Assembly (NCBI GenBank): GCA_016839815.1
Contig: JAEOTM010000088.1
Coordinates: 1 to 44,339, forward strand
Direction of reading: 5' to 3'
Length of the DNA: 44,339 nt
Source of the DNA: Candidatus Hodarchaeota archaeon
Lineage (GTDB): Archaea > Asgardarchaeota > Heimdallarchaeia > Hodarchaeales > Hodarchaeaceae
Part shown: one piece after another, positions 7,508-14,849 of the stretch
How positions within the stretch are numbered: position 1 is the stretch's first letter
Layout of the letters: every line of letters begins with the position of its first letter
Translations under genes and position numbers: made by a program
Notes under the pieces: generated by a model
Database searches by the model: none
Seen by the model: the letters and a program-made list of their open reading frames with translations, nothing else
What the model was told of the DNA's origin: nothing

Positions 7508-7885
7508 ATGAAAACTCCAACATTATTAGGTACAATTGTTTTTGGATTCAGTATTCTGATTACTGCAATTGCTGTATTTCGATTAGACTTCATTTTGACA
7601 AGTGAACCCAGAGATGAGTATTTTGAATTGTCATTCATTTGGATTGCAGGTATTATTGGTGGTTTTGGGATGGGATATGGAAGTCGTGAGAGTTTTGGCT
7701 ATAATGAAGGAAATAATGCTACAATTATTGGAGGTATGGGCTTTATTGTTAGTGTAATTCTCGCGATATGGATGATGATAAATGAGACACCTCCCCTCAT
7801 GGGGATTGCAATTGCATTTGTAGGTTCAATATTAGCCCTCATTGGTCTGTATATAGTCATAGTTTCAACACAAGAATCTTATTAA
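7508..7885 (+). CDS. Four-helix membrane protein, unknown
   Basis: This 125-residue hydrophobic protein has about four transmembrane helices (roughly 7-25, 43-58, 70-90 and 97-118). Between the first and second is an acidic loop (EPRDEYFE) and between the second and third a polar loop (GSRESFGYNEGNN). ATG 7508 has AAGGTG seven bases upstream. I recognise no family. It lies between the OST48-like and DAD1-like genes on the same strand, so a role as a small subunit of the same membrane machinery is possible, but nothing in the sequence itself shows this. Confidence 0.6.
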   Translation: MKTPTLLGTIVFGFSILITAIAVFRLDFILTSEPRDEYFELSFIWIAGIIGGFGMGYGSRESFGYNEGNNATIIGGMGFIVSVILAIWMMINETPPLMGIAIAFVGSILALIGLYIVIVSTQESY

Positions 7886-7977
7886 TCTTCTACCTCCTAG
7901 AACCCGTGAACTATTGTTTCTTAAGCGTGATAATACATTAAATTATGAAGTAGGGAAAGATTCCTTCTTCCATTTTT

Positions 7978-9300
7978 TTACTTTCTTTTCAAGACATCAA
8001 TAATAATTTCTTCTAAGGATGGCTTACCAAGCTCTTCCAAATTATATGTAACTCTAACTGATGGCTTTTTTATGGTTAACAATCTCGCTAAATTGATTGG
8101 TGTACCAATAATAACTGTATCGCAATCAACTGCATTAATAGTTTCCTCAAGTTCCTTCATCTGTTTCTCACCATATCCCATAGCAGGTAAAACATCTGAA
8201 AGATGGCTATACTTTTGATACGTGTCTCGAATACTCCCAATCGCATAGGGCCGAGGATCAATGATTTCCTTGGCATTATACTGTGTCGCTGCAATATGAC
8301 CTGCTCCATATTTCATTTCCCCATGGGTTAAAGTTGGACCATCTTCAACAACAAGCACTTTCATATTTTTAATCAGTTCTGGATCTTCCGCTGTAATCGG
8401 TGAATTTGCGATTAAAATTCTAGCCTTTGGATTCAACTCTTCAATACTCTTCTTAAGCTTATCAACGTTTTCAGAAGGTGCAGTTGCTGCTTTATTGATA
8501 ATAACGACATCAGCACTACGAGCATTTACTTCCCCTGGAAAATATGATCTTTCATGACCAAGTCGATGTGGGTCAGCTATAGTAATCGTGAGGTCTGCTT
8601 CATAGAAACTCCAATCATTATTACCTCCATCAAAAAGAATTACGTCTGCTTCCTTTTCTGCAGCTCGGAGAATTTCTTCAAAATCTACCCCAGCAAAAAC
8701 CAGGTTTCCTTCAATAATATGAGGTTCGTATTCCTCCATCTCCTCAATTGTACACTCATGCTTTTTTAAGTCTTCATACGTCTCAAATCTTTGACACCGT
8801 TGTTTTTCCAAATCCCCATAAGGCATGGGGTGGCGAATAACGGCAACTCTTTTTCCCTGCTTGCGTAAAATCTTTCCAATCTTTCGTGTAGTTTGACTCT
8901 TACCCGATCCAGTTCTTACTGCAAGTACTGATATTACAGGTAGTGAAGATTTAATCATTGTATGTTTTGGACCAAGAATTCGGAAATCTGCCCCGTTAGC
9001 TAGTACTAATGATGCTAAGTTCATTACATACTCATAAGATAAGTCTGAATAGGCTAGTATAACTTGCTCAACATTATTTGCTTTAATAAGATCAGCTATC
9101 TCATCTTCTGGATGTATGGGTATCCCTTCAGGATAAAGGTTTCCTGATAACGCAGAAGGATAACTTCTGTCTGATATATCGGGGATTTGTGTTGCTGTGA
9201 AAGCGACGATTTCGTAATTTTCATTATTTCGAAAGTAAGTATTGAAGTTATGGAAATCCCTTCCAGCAGCTCCCAGTATTAGTGCTTTTATCCTTTTCAT
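7978..9300 (-). CDS. Cyclic 2,3-diphosphoglycerate synthetase-family protein
   Basis: This 440-residue protein matches the COG2403 family, which includes the archaeal cyclic 2,3-diphosphoglycerate synthetase. An N-terminal Rossmann-like domain starts KALILGAAGRDFHNFN. A P-loop domain follows with VRTGSGKSQTTRKI and a downstream ILFDGGNNDWSF segment. Then comes a region with HRLGHERSYFPGEVN and VIINKAATA that resembles a nucleotide-binding NKxD-type motif. The characterised enzyme uses ATP to cyclise 2,3-diphosphoglycerate, a thermoprotectant and phosphate store of some thermophilic methanogens. Many mesophilic members have no proven function. ATG 9300 was chosen over an in-frame start at 9321 because GAGAGGT lies just before it. 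Confidence 0.8.
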   Translation of the reverse strand: MKRIKALILGAAGRDFHNFNTYFRNNENYEIVAFTATQIPDISDRSYPSALSGNLYPEGIPIHPEDEIADLIKANNVEQVILAYSDLSYEYVMNLASLVLANGADFRILGPKHTMIKSSLPVISVLAVRTGSGKSQTTRKIGKILRKQGKRVAVIRHPMPYGDLEKQRCQRFETYEDLKKHECTIEEMEEYEPHIIEGNLVFAGVDFEEILRAAEKEADVILFDGGNNDWSFYEADLTITIADPHRLGHERSYFPGEVNARSADVVIINKAATAPSENVDKLKKSIEELNPKARILIANSPITAEDPELIKNMKVLVVEDGPTLTHGEMKYGAGHIAATQYNAKEIIDPRPYAIGSIRDTYQKYSHLSDVLPAMGYGEKQMKELEETINAVDCDTVIIGTPINLARLLTIKKPSVRVTYNLEELGKPSLEEIIIDVLKRK

Positions 9301-9666
9301 GGTATACCTCTCTTTAATCATGTTTGATAGGTAATTTTCTATTTAGATTTTTAAAATATTCTCTCATCGAAGATTTGACAATAATATATCACCAAAGAAG
9401 AAATTTAAGAGTCCTCATTAAACCTGTCTAACCATTGAGTCAATCCAGTAATTTTAAATCAGAAAAGGTTCCCTTTTTATCCCAATAACTGAGAGGTCTG
9501 ATAGCATTCGGTTATTTATCTTTTTTTCGGAAGAGTAGCTGGTATTCTAGGCTTTTTTTGACTACCCCTCACCTGATATTCATTAACTTACGTATTTTTC
9601 CATTCCATCGAAAATTCTAAATAACTCATGAAAAAACGTCTTTCTGCTTAGTTTGGTGAACATACG
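9301..9666. other. Intergenic between divergent genes
   Basis: This 366-base AT-rich gap lies between the leftward synthetase-family gene and the rightward DAD1-like gene. A TATA-like TCTAAATAA near 9613-9621 and the ribosome binding site GGTGA just before 9667 serve the rightward gene. Several T-rich runs are present (near 9508-9518 and 9552-9560). I see no RNA gene. Confidence 0.35.
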
Positions 9667-9984
9667 ATGAGTTCTGATTTTAAAGGATGGTCTAATCTTC
9701 CTAAATCCGTTAAACTGTTAGATATTTCAATGATTGGTTACGGAATATTATTTATTATTGCGTTCGCCCTATATTATTTCATTCTAGATCGAACTGTTCA
9801 AAATCTTATGCCAATATTCCTTGTAGCTATACTACTCATATTTACATGGAATTATCGTTCCAAACTGCTTTCACTTTCTAAGCAAGAAGTCCAAAAGAGA
9901 TATTTCCGTGAATGGTTTATTCTTTCTACAATCATTATAATTCTAATCGTATTACTTATTTTTACTTATCCAGTAACTTATTAG
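9667..9984 (+). CDS. DAD1/OST2-like small membrane protein
   Basis: This 105-residue protein has a short hydrophilic N-terminus and three transmembrane helices (about 21-40, 47-62 and 83-100), the same size and plan as eukaryotic DAD1/OST2 (about 113 residues). The signature just before helix 1 is Pro-x-x-x-Lys-Leu-Leu-Asp (LPKSVKLLD, 11-19), as in DAD1. After helix 2 there is an Arg (64) at the helix end. The approach to helix 3 (SKQEVQKRYFREWFILSTI) keeps the Ser-x6-Phe/Tyr-Phe-x3-Phe-x2-Ser-Thr-Ile spacing of DAD1. In eukaryotes DAD1 packs beside STT3 in the OST. The gene lies between the OST48-like and ribophorin I-like genes. A chance resemblance of a short membrane protein remains possible. 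Confidence 0.55.
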   Translation: MSSDFKGWSNLPKSVKLLDISMIGYGILFIIAFALYYFILDRTVQNLMPIFLVAILLIFTWNYRSKLLSLSKQEVQKRYFREWFILSTIIIILIVLLIFTYPVTY

Positions 9985-10049
9985 TAAATCCTTATTTCCA
10001 ATAAATCAAACATAAGTCTCGTAAATGAATTCTCTGGTTGAGAATTTTT

Positions 10050-10122
10050 TCACTTATGATGAAGTTATCCCCGAATGAGTTGTTTATGCAACGATGAACT
10101 CATGAAGAGCCGTCTGAGGTGA
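10050..10122 (+). ncRNA. Candidate box C/D guide RNA
   Basis: An exact C box ATGATGA lies at 10056-10062 and a D box CTGA at 10114-10117. Outside them TCAC (10050-10053) pairs with GTGA (10119-10122), as in the terminal stem of a kink-turn. A C'-like ACGATGA is at 10091-10097. The D' box is weak (ATGA at 10075-10078 or CCGA at 10071-10074) and the C'-to-D spacer is longer than usual. It sits in a gap between two genes. Confidence 0.32.
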
Positions 10123-10166
10123 TTATCAATATATTTACTAATTTTATTGAAGGTGTATGACCTATC

Positions 10167-10457
10167 ATGAAAATAGATTTAATGGAAATACTGGCTTGCC
10201 CGATCTGTAAAAATGAAAATCTTAAACTTATTGTAATAAAAAAAACGGATGAAGAAGTTGAAATAGGGCTCATTACCTGTACGGAATGTTCTAGATTTTA
10301 TCCAATAAAGAAAACTATTCCCATCATGCTTCCTGACGATTTACGGGATTTGGAAGCAGATAAACGTTTCTTACAGAAAAATAAAGACTCAATTCCCGAA
10401 TATATCTTAAAAGATGGAAAACCAATATCCCTCGTACAGAAAAATGATGAAGAATAA
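10167..10457 (+). CDS. Trm112-family methyltransferase activator
   Basis: This 96-residue protein has the Trm112 zinc ribbon: CPIC at 11-14 (after MEILA) and CTEC near 38-41, with YPIKKTIPIMLPDDL between the ribbon and the C-terminal helix. Trm112 is a hub that binds and stabilises SAM-dependent methyltransferases acting on tRNA, rRNA and release factor; in eukaryotes its partners include METTL5. A METTL5-like methylase is encoded at 22147-22845. The stop codon is only one base from the convergent ferredoxin gene's stop. Confidence 0.82.
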   Translation: MKIDLMEILACPICKNENLKLIVIKKTDEEVEIGLITCTECSRFYPIKKTIPIMLPDDLRDLEADKRFLQKNKDSIPEYILKDGKPISLVQKNDEE

Positions 10458-10458
10458 A

Positions 10459-10677
10459 TTATTCCTCTCCAGAAGCAAAAACTCTAATTGCTTGAACTGG
10501 ACATACAATTTCACATGCACGGCATTCGAAACATTTTTCTGGAGTTATGATTTCTAAAGACCGTTTAGGTGATTTTTCTGATTTTGGAGTAGAAATAAGG
10601 ATTTCTGCTGGACAGCTTTTACTACACTTCCAGCAAAAAATACAAAGATCTTCGTCTAAATCGATCTTTGGGGGAAT
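10459..10677 (-). CDS. Small dicluster ferredoxin, apparent AUU start
   Basis: The 72-residue product carries two [4Fe-4S] motifs: C12xxC15xxC18xxxC22P and C49xxC52xxC55xxxC59P. It would carry electrons for an unidentified partner. There is no ATG, GTG or TTG in frame: a TAG at 10684-10686 closes the frame and the only codons before the first cysteine are AAA AGA ATT CCC CCA AAG ATC GAT and so on. The ATT at 10675-10677 gives (M)PPKIDLDEDLC. That matches the usual MPPKID start of small archaeal ferredoxins and lies eight bases after GAGGT. It is the last gene of a unit with the ribophorin I-like gene, whose stop is at 10689. Confidence 0.8.
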   Translation of the reverse strand: MPPKIDLDEDLCIFCWKCSKSCPAEILISTPKSEKSPKRSLEIITPEKCFECRACEIVCPVQAIRVFASGEE

Positions 10678-10688
10678 TCTTTTCTACC

Positions 10689-12752
10689 TCACTTTGTTAG
10701 TAGGTTTCTTAACTCAATTAAGACCTTATCAATTTCGTTATTTGCCTTTCTAAGTTTATTATCATAGTCGATCTTTAGTTTAGCATAAGCTTCTTTACCA
10801 ATACGACCTTGAGTCTTCTTCTTTTCGAGGGATTCAATATTTAATAAATAATCCTCTCTACTTGCTTCCGCAACTTCAATCGATCTCATTGATAATCTTA
10901 TACGTGGATTATCCTCTGCGAGTTTCCTTGAAACTGAGACAATTGTTCGATCGTTCTGTTGTTGCTGGTTTCGTAAAATAATCTTGGTTTGTTCATATTC
11001 TCTAGCGCTAATATTTTTAGATTTTCGCTTTCGATCCAACCTAAGTATTTGCTCTCGAATTGCAGTCTTCTCTTCATATGACTTGACAAAACTTTTGATC
11101 AAATCTAATGGAATTTCATCAAGTGCTAATTTAGAGGGCTTATATCCAAACGATAGGTTTCTAATAAGAGCATACGCAAGACCAATTAATAAAAAGAAAA
11201 TTGAAAAGGAAAGTGGAGTATAGAGCTGGTTTAATGGGCTCAGTCCGTATTCAATTTTCAGCTGATTATTACTAAGTGGGGTGAGTTCTTCAAAAGTGAA
11301 TCGGTATCCTCTACTATTAAATATTCCTAAGAATTGAGTTTTCTGGATAGATACCACTGAAACAGGATTACGTAAAGAGCTTTCATAAGCTGCTTCACTA
11401 ATTTTGTCTTTGTTTAAGGAAGAACCAAATGGGAATAATATCTCAAGCTCATAATTCTGTACTGTACAATTAAAGCTCACGGATAGGTCTGTTCGCAGCT
11501 GAACTTTTCCCCCACCAAGATTATTAAGCACCTTAGTTGAGGGTTGTATATAAGTTAGTAAGATATGATACTCAGCACCCTGTTCTATTTGAATTCGGGG
11601 TTTAAACTCAATAGTTTTCTTCTGAGTTACTGTATCTTCGTTAACTAGTGGAGTAATATTTCCATAGTTATCGGTAATTCCAATTTTACGTGCTGAATTT
11701 GGAGCATTAAATGTTAATGTTGGAAAAGTAATACCTCCAAGAGCAGTTGATAAAATGGGACCAGATTGTAAACCTATATTTTTTAACGTGATAGCTTGCT
11801 TAGTGTATACAGTTCCCCATTCTGATACCTCAATAGTGGTCACTAATGAAGTAAATGTCATAAATGTCCCACCAACTTGATAATAATCAAATATTAAAAT
11901 GTCTGTCATGTTTTCTGCAATATTCTGTCTGTAAGCAGGAATGAAATTTCGGTTTGAAAGTGCAGTAAGGTTATAACTACCAAATTCAGATCGGTTTAGT
12001 AGTTCACGGTTAATTGAAGTTAATTCTTGAATATCTTCATATTTTAAAACAGTAGATTCTAGTTCAACCGCACCCGTAAAGTTAGCTTTTGTGGGACTTA
12101 AAGTATCATTATTTATTTTCATAGAAACATCCGCACCCACTCTCCAATCTAGATTGAATGAAGTAATGGGAATGGTTATTAAAGGAAGAAAACTTAAATT
12201 AAAGTGATAGGGATATTCACCTTCCAGGAGTTCTTCTTTTTCATCATAAGTTATGGCATTAGGATGATCCATTTCCATAATTAGGGTGACTTGCTCTTCA
12301 AAACCCACGGTTGGAAACTGTATTACAAACTCTGTTGTCTCATTCCCCATGTAGAAATCATAAGTTGTATTCTCTATCTCTGTATCATTTTTTGAATAAA
12401 GTCTGAAATATTTTGATTCATTATACTCTAATGTTGGTAGAGTATAATTTAAAGCGTTAATTTCACTTGTACCATTGCTTGATATCTGTATCTCTGTTTT
12501 TGATGAAGTATATCCATATTGGTTTGCTGTTATGGTTCTATCCACGTTGATAAGGTGACTGGTGTTCGTAAATTCAGTGATATTAAAATACATTAAATTT
12601 GTGACATCGAGATTAATGATATCACTGTTCACTGAATCGGTGGTAGAATTCGCTTCCCCAGTATCTGCTTGGGTTTCAGCGATTAAGAATGTCGATGTAA
12701 TAACTAATGCGAGTAGCAAAAAACGCAAACCGTTTCCTAGGATTTTCTTCAT
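10689..12752 (-). CDS. Ribophorin I/OST1-like oligosaccharyltransferase subunit
   Basis: This 687-residue protein has a signal peptide (1-29), a large extracytoplasmic region rich in N-x-S/T sequons, one transmembrane helix (about 512-531) and a charged helical/coiled-coil cytoplasmic tail of about 150 residues. Residues 296-326, including TFMTFTSLVTTIEVSEWGTV, align with the hallmark ribophorin I segment with the pattern FLTITSMTRVIEVSHWGN, and both continue into a strand with LKN/LKH. LGGGKVQLR (412-420) and the tail residues EAYAKLKIDYDNKL (654-667) also follow ribophorin I. In eukaryotes OST1 helps feed nascent chains to STT3 and contacts the translocon. Start ATG 12752 has GGAG nine bases upstream. 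It is divergent from secY across 532 bases. Confidence 0.85.
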   Translation of the reverse strand: MKKILGNGLRFLLLALVITSTFLIAETQADTGEANSTTDSVNSDIINLDVTNLMYFNITEFTNTSHLINVDRTITANQYGYTSSKTEIQISSNGTSEINALNYTLPTLEYNESKYFRLYSKNDTEIENTTYDFYMGNETTEFVIQFPTVGFEEQVTLIMEMDHPNAITYDEKEELLEGEYPYHFNLSFLPLITIPITSFNLDWRVGADVSMKINNDTLSPTKANFTGAVELESTVLKYEDIQELTSINRELLNRSEFGSYNLTALSNRNFIPAYRQNIAENMTDILIFDYYQVGGTFMTFTSLVTTIEVSEWGTVYTKQAITLKNIGLQSGPILSTALGGITFPTLTFNAPNSARKIGITDNYGNITPLVNEDTVTQKKTIEFKPRIQIEQGAEYHILLTYIQPSTKVLNNLGGGKVQLRTDLSVSFNCTVQNYELEILFPFGSSLNKDKISEAAYESSLRNPVSVVSIQKTQFLGIFNSRGYRFTFEELTPLSNNQLKIEYGLSPLNQLYTPLSFSIFFLLIGLAYALIRNLSFGYKPSKLALDEIPLDLIKSFVKSYEEKTAIREQILRLDRKRKSKNISAREYEQTKIILRNQQQQNDRTIVSVSRKLAEDNPRIRLSMRSIEVAEASREDYLLNIESLEKKKTQGRIGKEAYAKLKIDYDNKLRKANNEIDKVLIELRNLLTK

Positions 12753-13178
12753 TCATAAAAACTCCGTAATATTCGTACAATCAACTTTAGAATCCTTTAG
12801 ATTAAGCTTCTATGCAATCTTTAAGTTTACTCCTTAAATTTAAGGAATAATACTGAATGGTTCTCGTTTTTCAGAGTGTAATATATTTTGTTCTTATTTT
12901 ATTCTATGATTATTTGAGAATTCATTATGAATGACGGTGTTGATTCAAGTAAAAATTGAGTAACAGGTCATAATTGTGTATCTTGTCATTACTCGTACTC
13001 TTACAGAAATTACAGTAATCCACACAGCTTGGAATCCATTTTCTGATAATTATTTATTTTTTAAGAATGTTAATTGCCATAATTTAGTTCTAAAGATGAA
13101 AATAACAAAACATTGCCAATACCTTGAAATTTAACTGTTATAGCAATAGAAAAAAAATAAATGAATTGCATTTTTCCC

Positions 13179-13186
13179 TTTAAATA
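13179..13186 (+). promoter_or_regulatory. Candidate secY TATA box
   Basis: TTTAAATA lies about 105 bases before the chosen secY start. Transcription would begin near 13208, giving a leader of about 75 bases that includes the GAATT repeat. Confidence 0.35.
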
Positions 13187-13214
13187 AGGTTAAAATCAAG
13201 GATATTCAGATTTA

Positions 13215-13234
13215 GAATTGAATTGAATTGAATT
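13215..13234. repeat. Four tandem GAATT units
   Basis: Four exact tandem copies of the pentamer GAATT lie in the expected 5' leader of secY. A slippage-prone microrepeat is the simplest reading. Confidence 0.8.
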
Positions 13235-13284
13235 CCACCTCTGAGTGAACTTGATATATGGACTTAACCTTCGAGGTTTTCATA

Positions 13285-14805
13285 ATGACATCTAGATTTC
13301 TACAAGCTGTTCGACCCTTCATGTCAATTACACCTGAGGTTGTAAAACCTACTCGTGAGGTTCATTTCAATGAAAAAATGATCTGGACTTTTGCTGCTCT
13401 TGTAATATACTTTGTTATGACTTCTACACCCATTATTGGTGCAGATTTAGGACAAGGTGATCCTTTCGCATTTATGAGGACAATCACTGCATCAACTCAG
13501 GGATCACTTGCAGAATTAGGGATAGGGCCAATAGTGACTGCTGGATTAATTATGCAAATCTTGGTGGGATCAAAGATTATTAATGTCAATATGGGAGACC
13601 CAGAGGAAAGATCGCTGTATACTGGTGCTCAAAAAGTCATGTCTGTGTTAATGACTATCATAGAAGCAGGAGCATTCCTTATAGGTGGGACCTACGGTAC
13701 AGACCTGTCTGCTAGTGCACAGTTAGGAATTATATCACAATTATTAGCTGCTGGAATAATCATTATTTTACTAGATGAGATGGTCCAAAAAGGATGGGGT
13801 TTAGGATCTGGAATATCGTTGTTTATTGCCGGTGGAGTCGCACTACAAATCTTTCAAGGATTATTTGCACCAAACAATATCTTGGAAGGCCCAGGTCCAA
13901 CTGAAGATAAAGTTACTTCCGCACGTGGGATTGTACTGGCCTTTATCTATTGGTTACAACAAAAAGGACCATTAGCAGCAATAGGAAACCTATTCTTCAG
14001 ATATAATACTAATCCTGCTCACAGCCTTAATTTACCATCGTTATCGATCCTCTCTGTAATTGCTACAATTGTTGTATTTATTATCGTGATCTATTTCGAA
14101 TCTATGCGAGTCGAAATACCGATTTCTTATGCACAATATAAAGGAATAAGATCCACATATCCAATAAAATTGCTTTACGTGTCAAATATTCCGGTAATTT
14201 TAACATCAGCTGTTTTTGCTGATGTATATTTTATCGCCCAGATGGTATGGAATAGTTCAGGAAAAGAGAATTCGACTAGCCTTTTAACTCAAATTTTGGG
14301 TACATTTCGATTAGACCAACAAGCCGAACAATACGTACCAACAGGAGGCCTAGTCTACTTTTTAACCCCTCCGCGCTCATTAATTGGAGATCAAGGTGTT
14401 CTCAACTTTGCAGATCCTCTGAGTTCTATCACACGAGCATTTATTTATGCTATTATCCTGATTCTTCTCTCAGTGGTCTTTTCAATGATGTGGCTAGAAA
14501 CTGCTGGTATGGGCCCAAGAGATGTAGCGAGTCAATTTCTCCAATCAGGTATGCAGATGCCTGGATGGAGACGGAGTAAAAAAATTGTTGAACGACGTCT
14601 AGAAATGTATATTCCCACTATTGCAGTCATTGGAGGACTTTTCATTGGAGTTCTTGCTGCATTTGCAGATTTTCTAGGAGCTATCGGTTCAGGTATGGGA
14701 ATTCTTCTTTCTGTAAGTATTATGAGGCAATACTTTGAGTTAATCAGTAAAGAACGAGTTGCAGAAATGAACCCAGCTTTACGTGGATTCCTTGGGATTA
14801 GCTAA
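13285..14805 (+). CDS. secY: Preprotein translocase subunit SecY (Sec61 alpha)
   Basis: This 506-residue protein is the channel subunit of the Sec translocon in the cytoplasmic membrane. It begins SRFLQAVRPFMSITPEVVKP and has ten transmembrane helices. Family landmarks include the plug-region sequence IIGADLGQGDPFAFMR, helix 2 with IGPIVTAGLIMQILVG, the GWGLGSGISLFIAGG segment, and the cytosolic loop after YFESMRVEIPISYAQYKG that binds the ribosome. ATG 13285 was chosen because GAGGT (13273-13277) sits seven bases upstream. No secE or ribosomal gene adjoins it, unlike the usual location at the end of the spc ribosomal operon. Its neighbour is a ribophorin I-like gene. Confidence 0.96.
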   Translation: MTSRFLQAVRPFMSITPEVVKPTREVHFNEKMIWTFAALVIYFVMTSTPIIGADLGQGDPFAFMRTITASTQGSLAELGIGPIVTAGLIMQILVGSKIINVNMGDPEERSLYTGAQKVMSVLMTIIEAGAFLIGGTYGTDLSASAQLGIISQLLAAGIIIILLDEMVQKGWGLGSGISLFIAGGVALQIFQGLFAPNNILEGPGPTEDKVTSARGIVLAFIYWLQQKGPLAAIGNLFFRYNTNPAHSLNLPSLSILSVIATIVVFIIVIYFESMRVEIPISYAQYKGIRSTYPIKLLYVSNIPVILTSAVFADVYFIAQMVWNSSGKENSTSLLTQILGTFRLDQQAEQYVPTGGLVYFLTPPRSLIGDQGVLNFADPLSSITRAFIYAIILILLSVVFSMMWLETAGMGPRDVASQFLQSGMQMPGWRRSKKIVERRLEMYIPTIAVIGGLFIGVLAAFADFLGAIGSGMGILLSVSIMRQYFELISKERVAEMNPALRGFLGIS

Positions 14806-14849
14806 AGTTATTGCGAATCCATTTCCTTATCTCTTTTTCCCTGTTCTCC

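Larger units (their letters stand above)
12753..13284. other. Divergent promoter region, ribophorin I-like / secY
   Basis: This long AT-rich gap lies between two divergent membrane-protein genes. It contains the ribophorin-side ribosome binding site, a TATA-like element for secY (13179-13186) and a short GAATT repeat (13215-13234). I see no RNA gene. An in-frame ATG at 13258 upstream of secY is not supported by a ribosome binding site. Confidence 0.4.

Noticed and set aside
10547..10753. 68-residue open frame on the plus strand
   Set aside because: It runs antisense through the ferredoxin gene, which has clear cluster motifs on the minus strand.
12842..13200. Possible ncRNA between ribophorin I-like gene and secY
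   Set aside because: I looked for C/D boxes, tRNA-like arms or a stable long hairpin and found none; the AT-rich sequence looks like an ordinary promoter region.
13258..13284. Earlier ATG for SecY
   Set aside because: GAGGT lies seven bases before ATG 13285, inside the would-be extension; SecY homologues start near the later Met.
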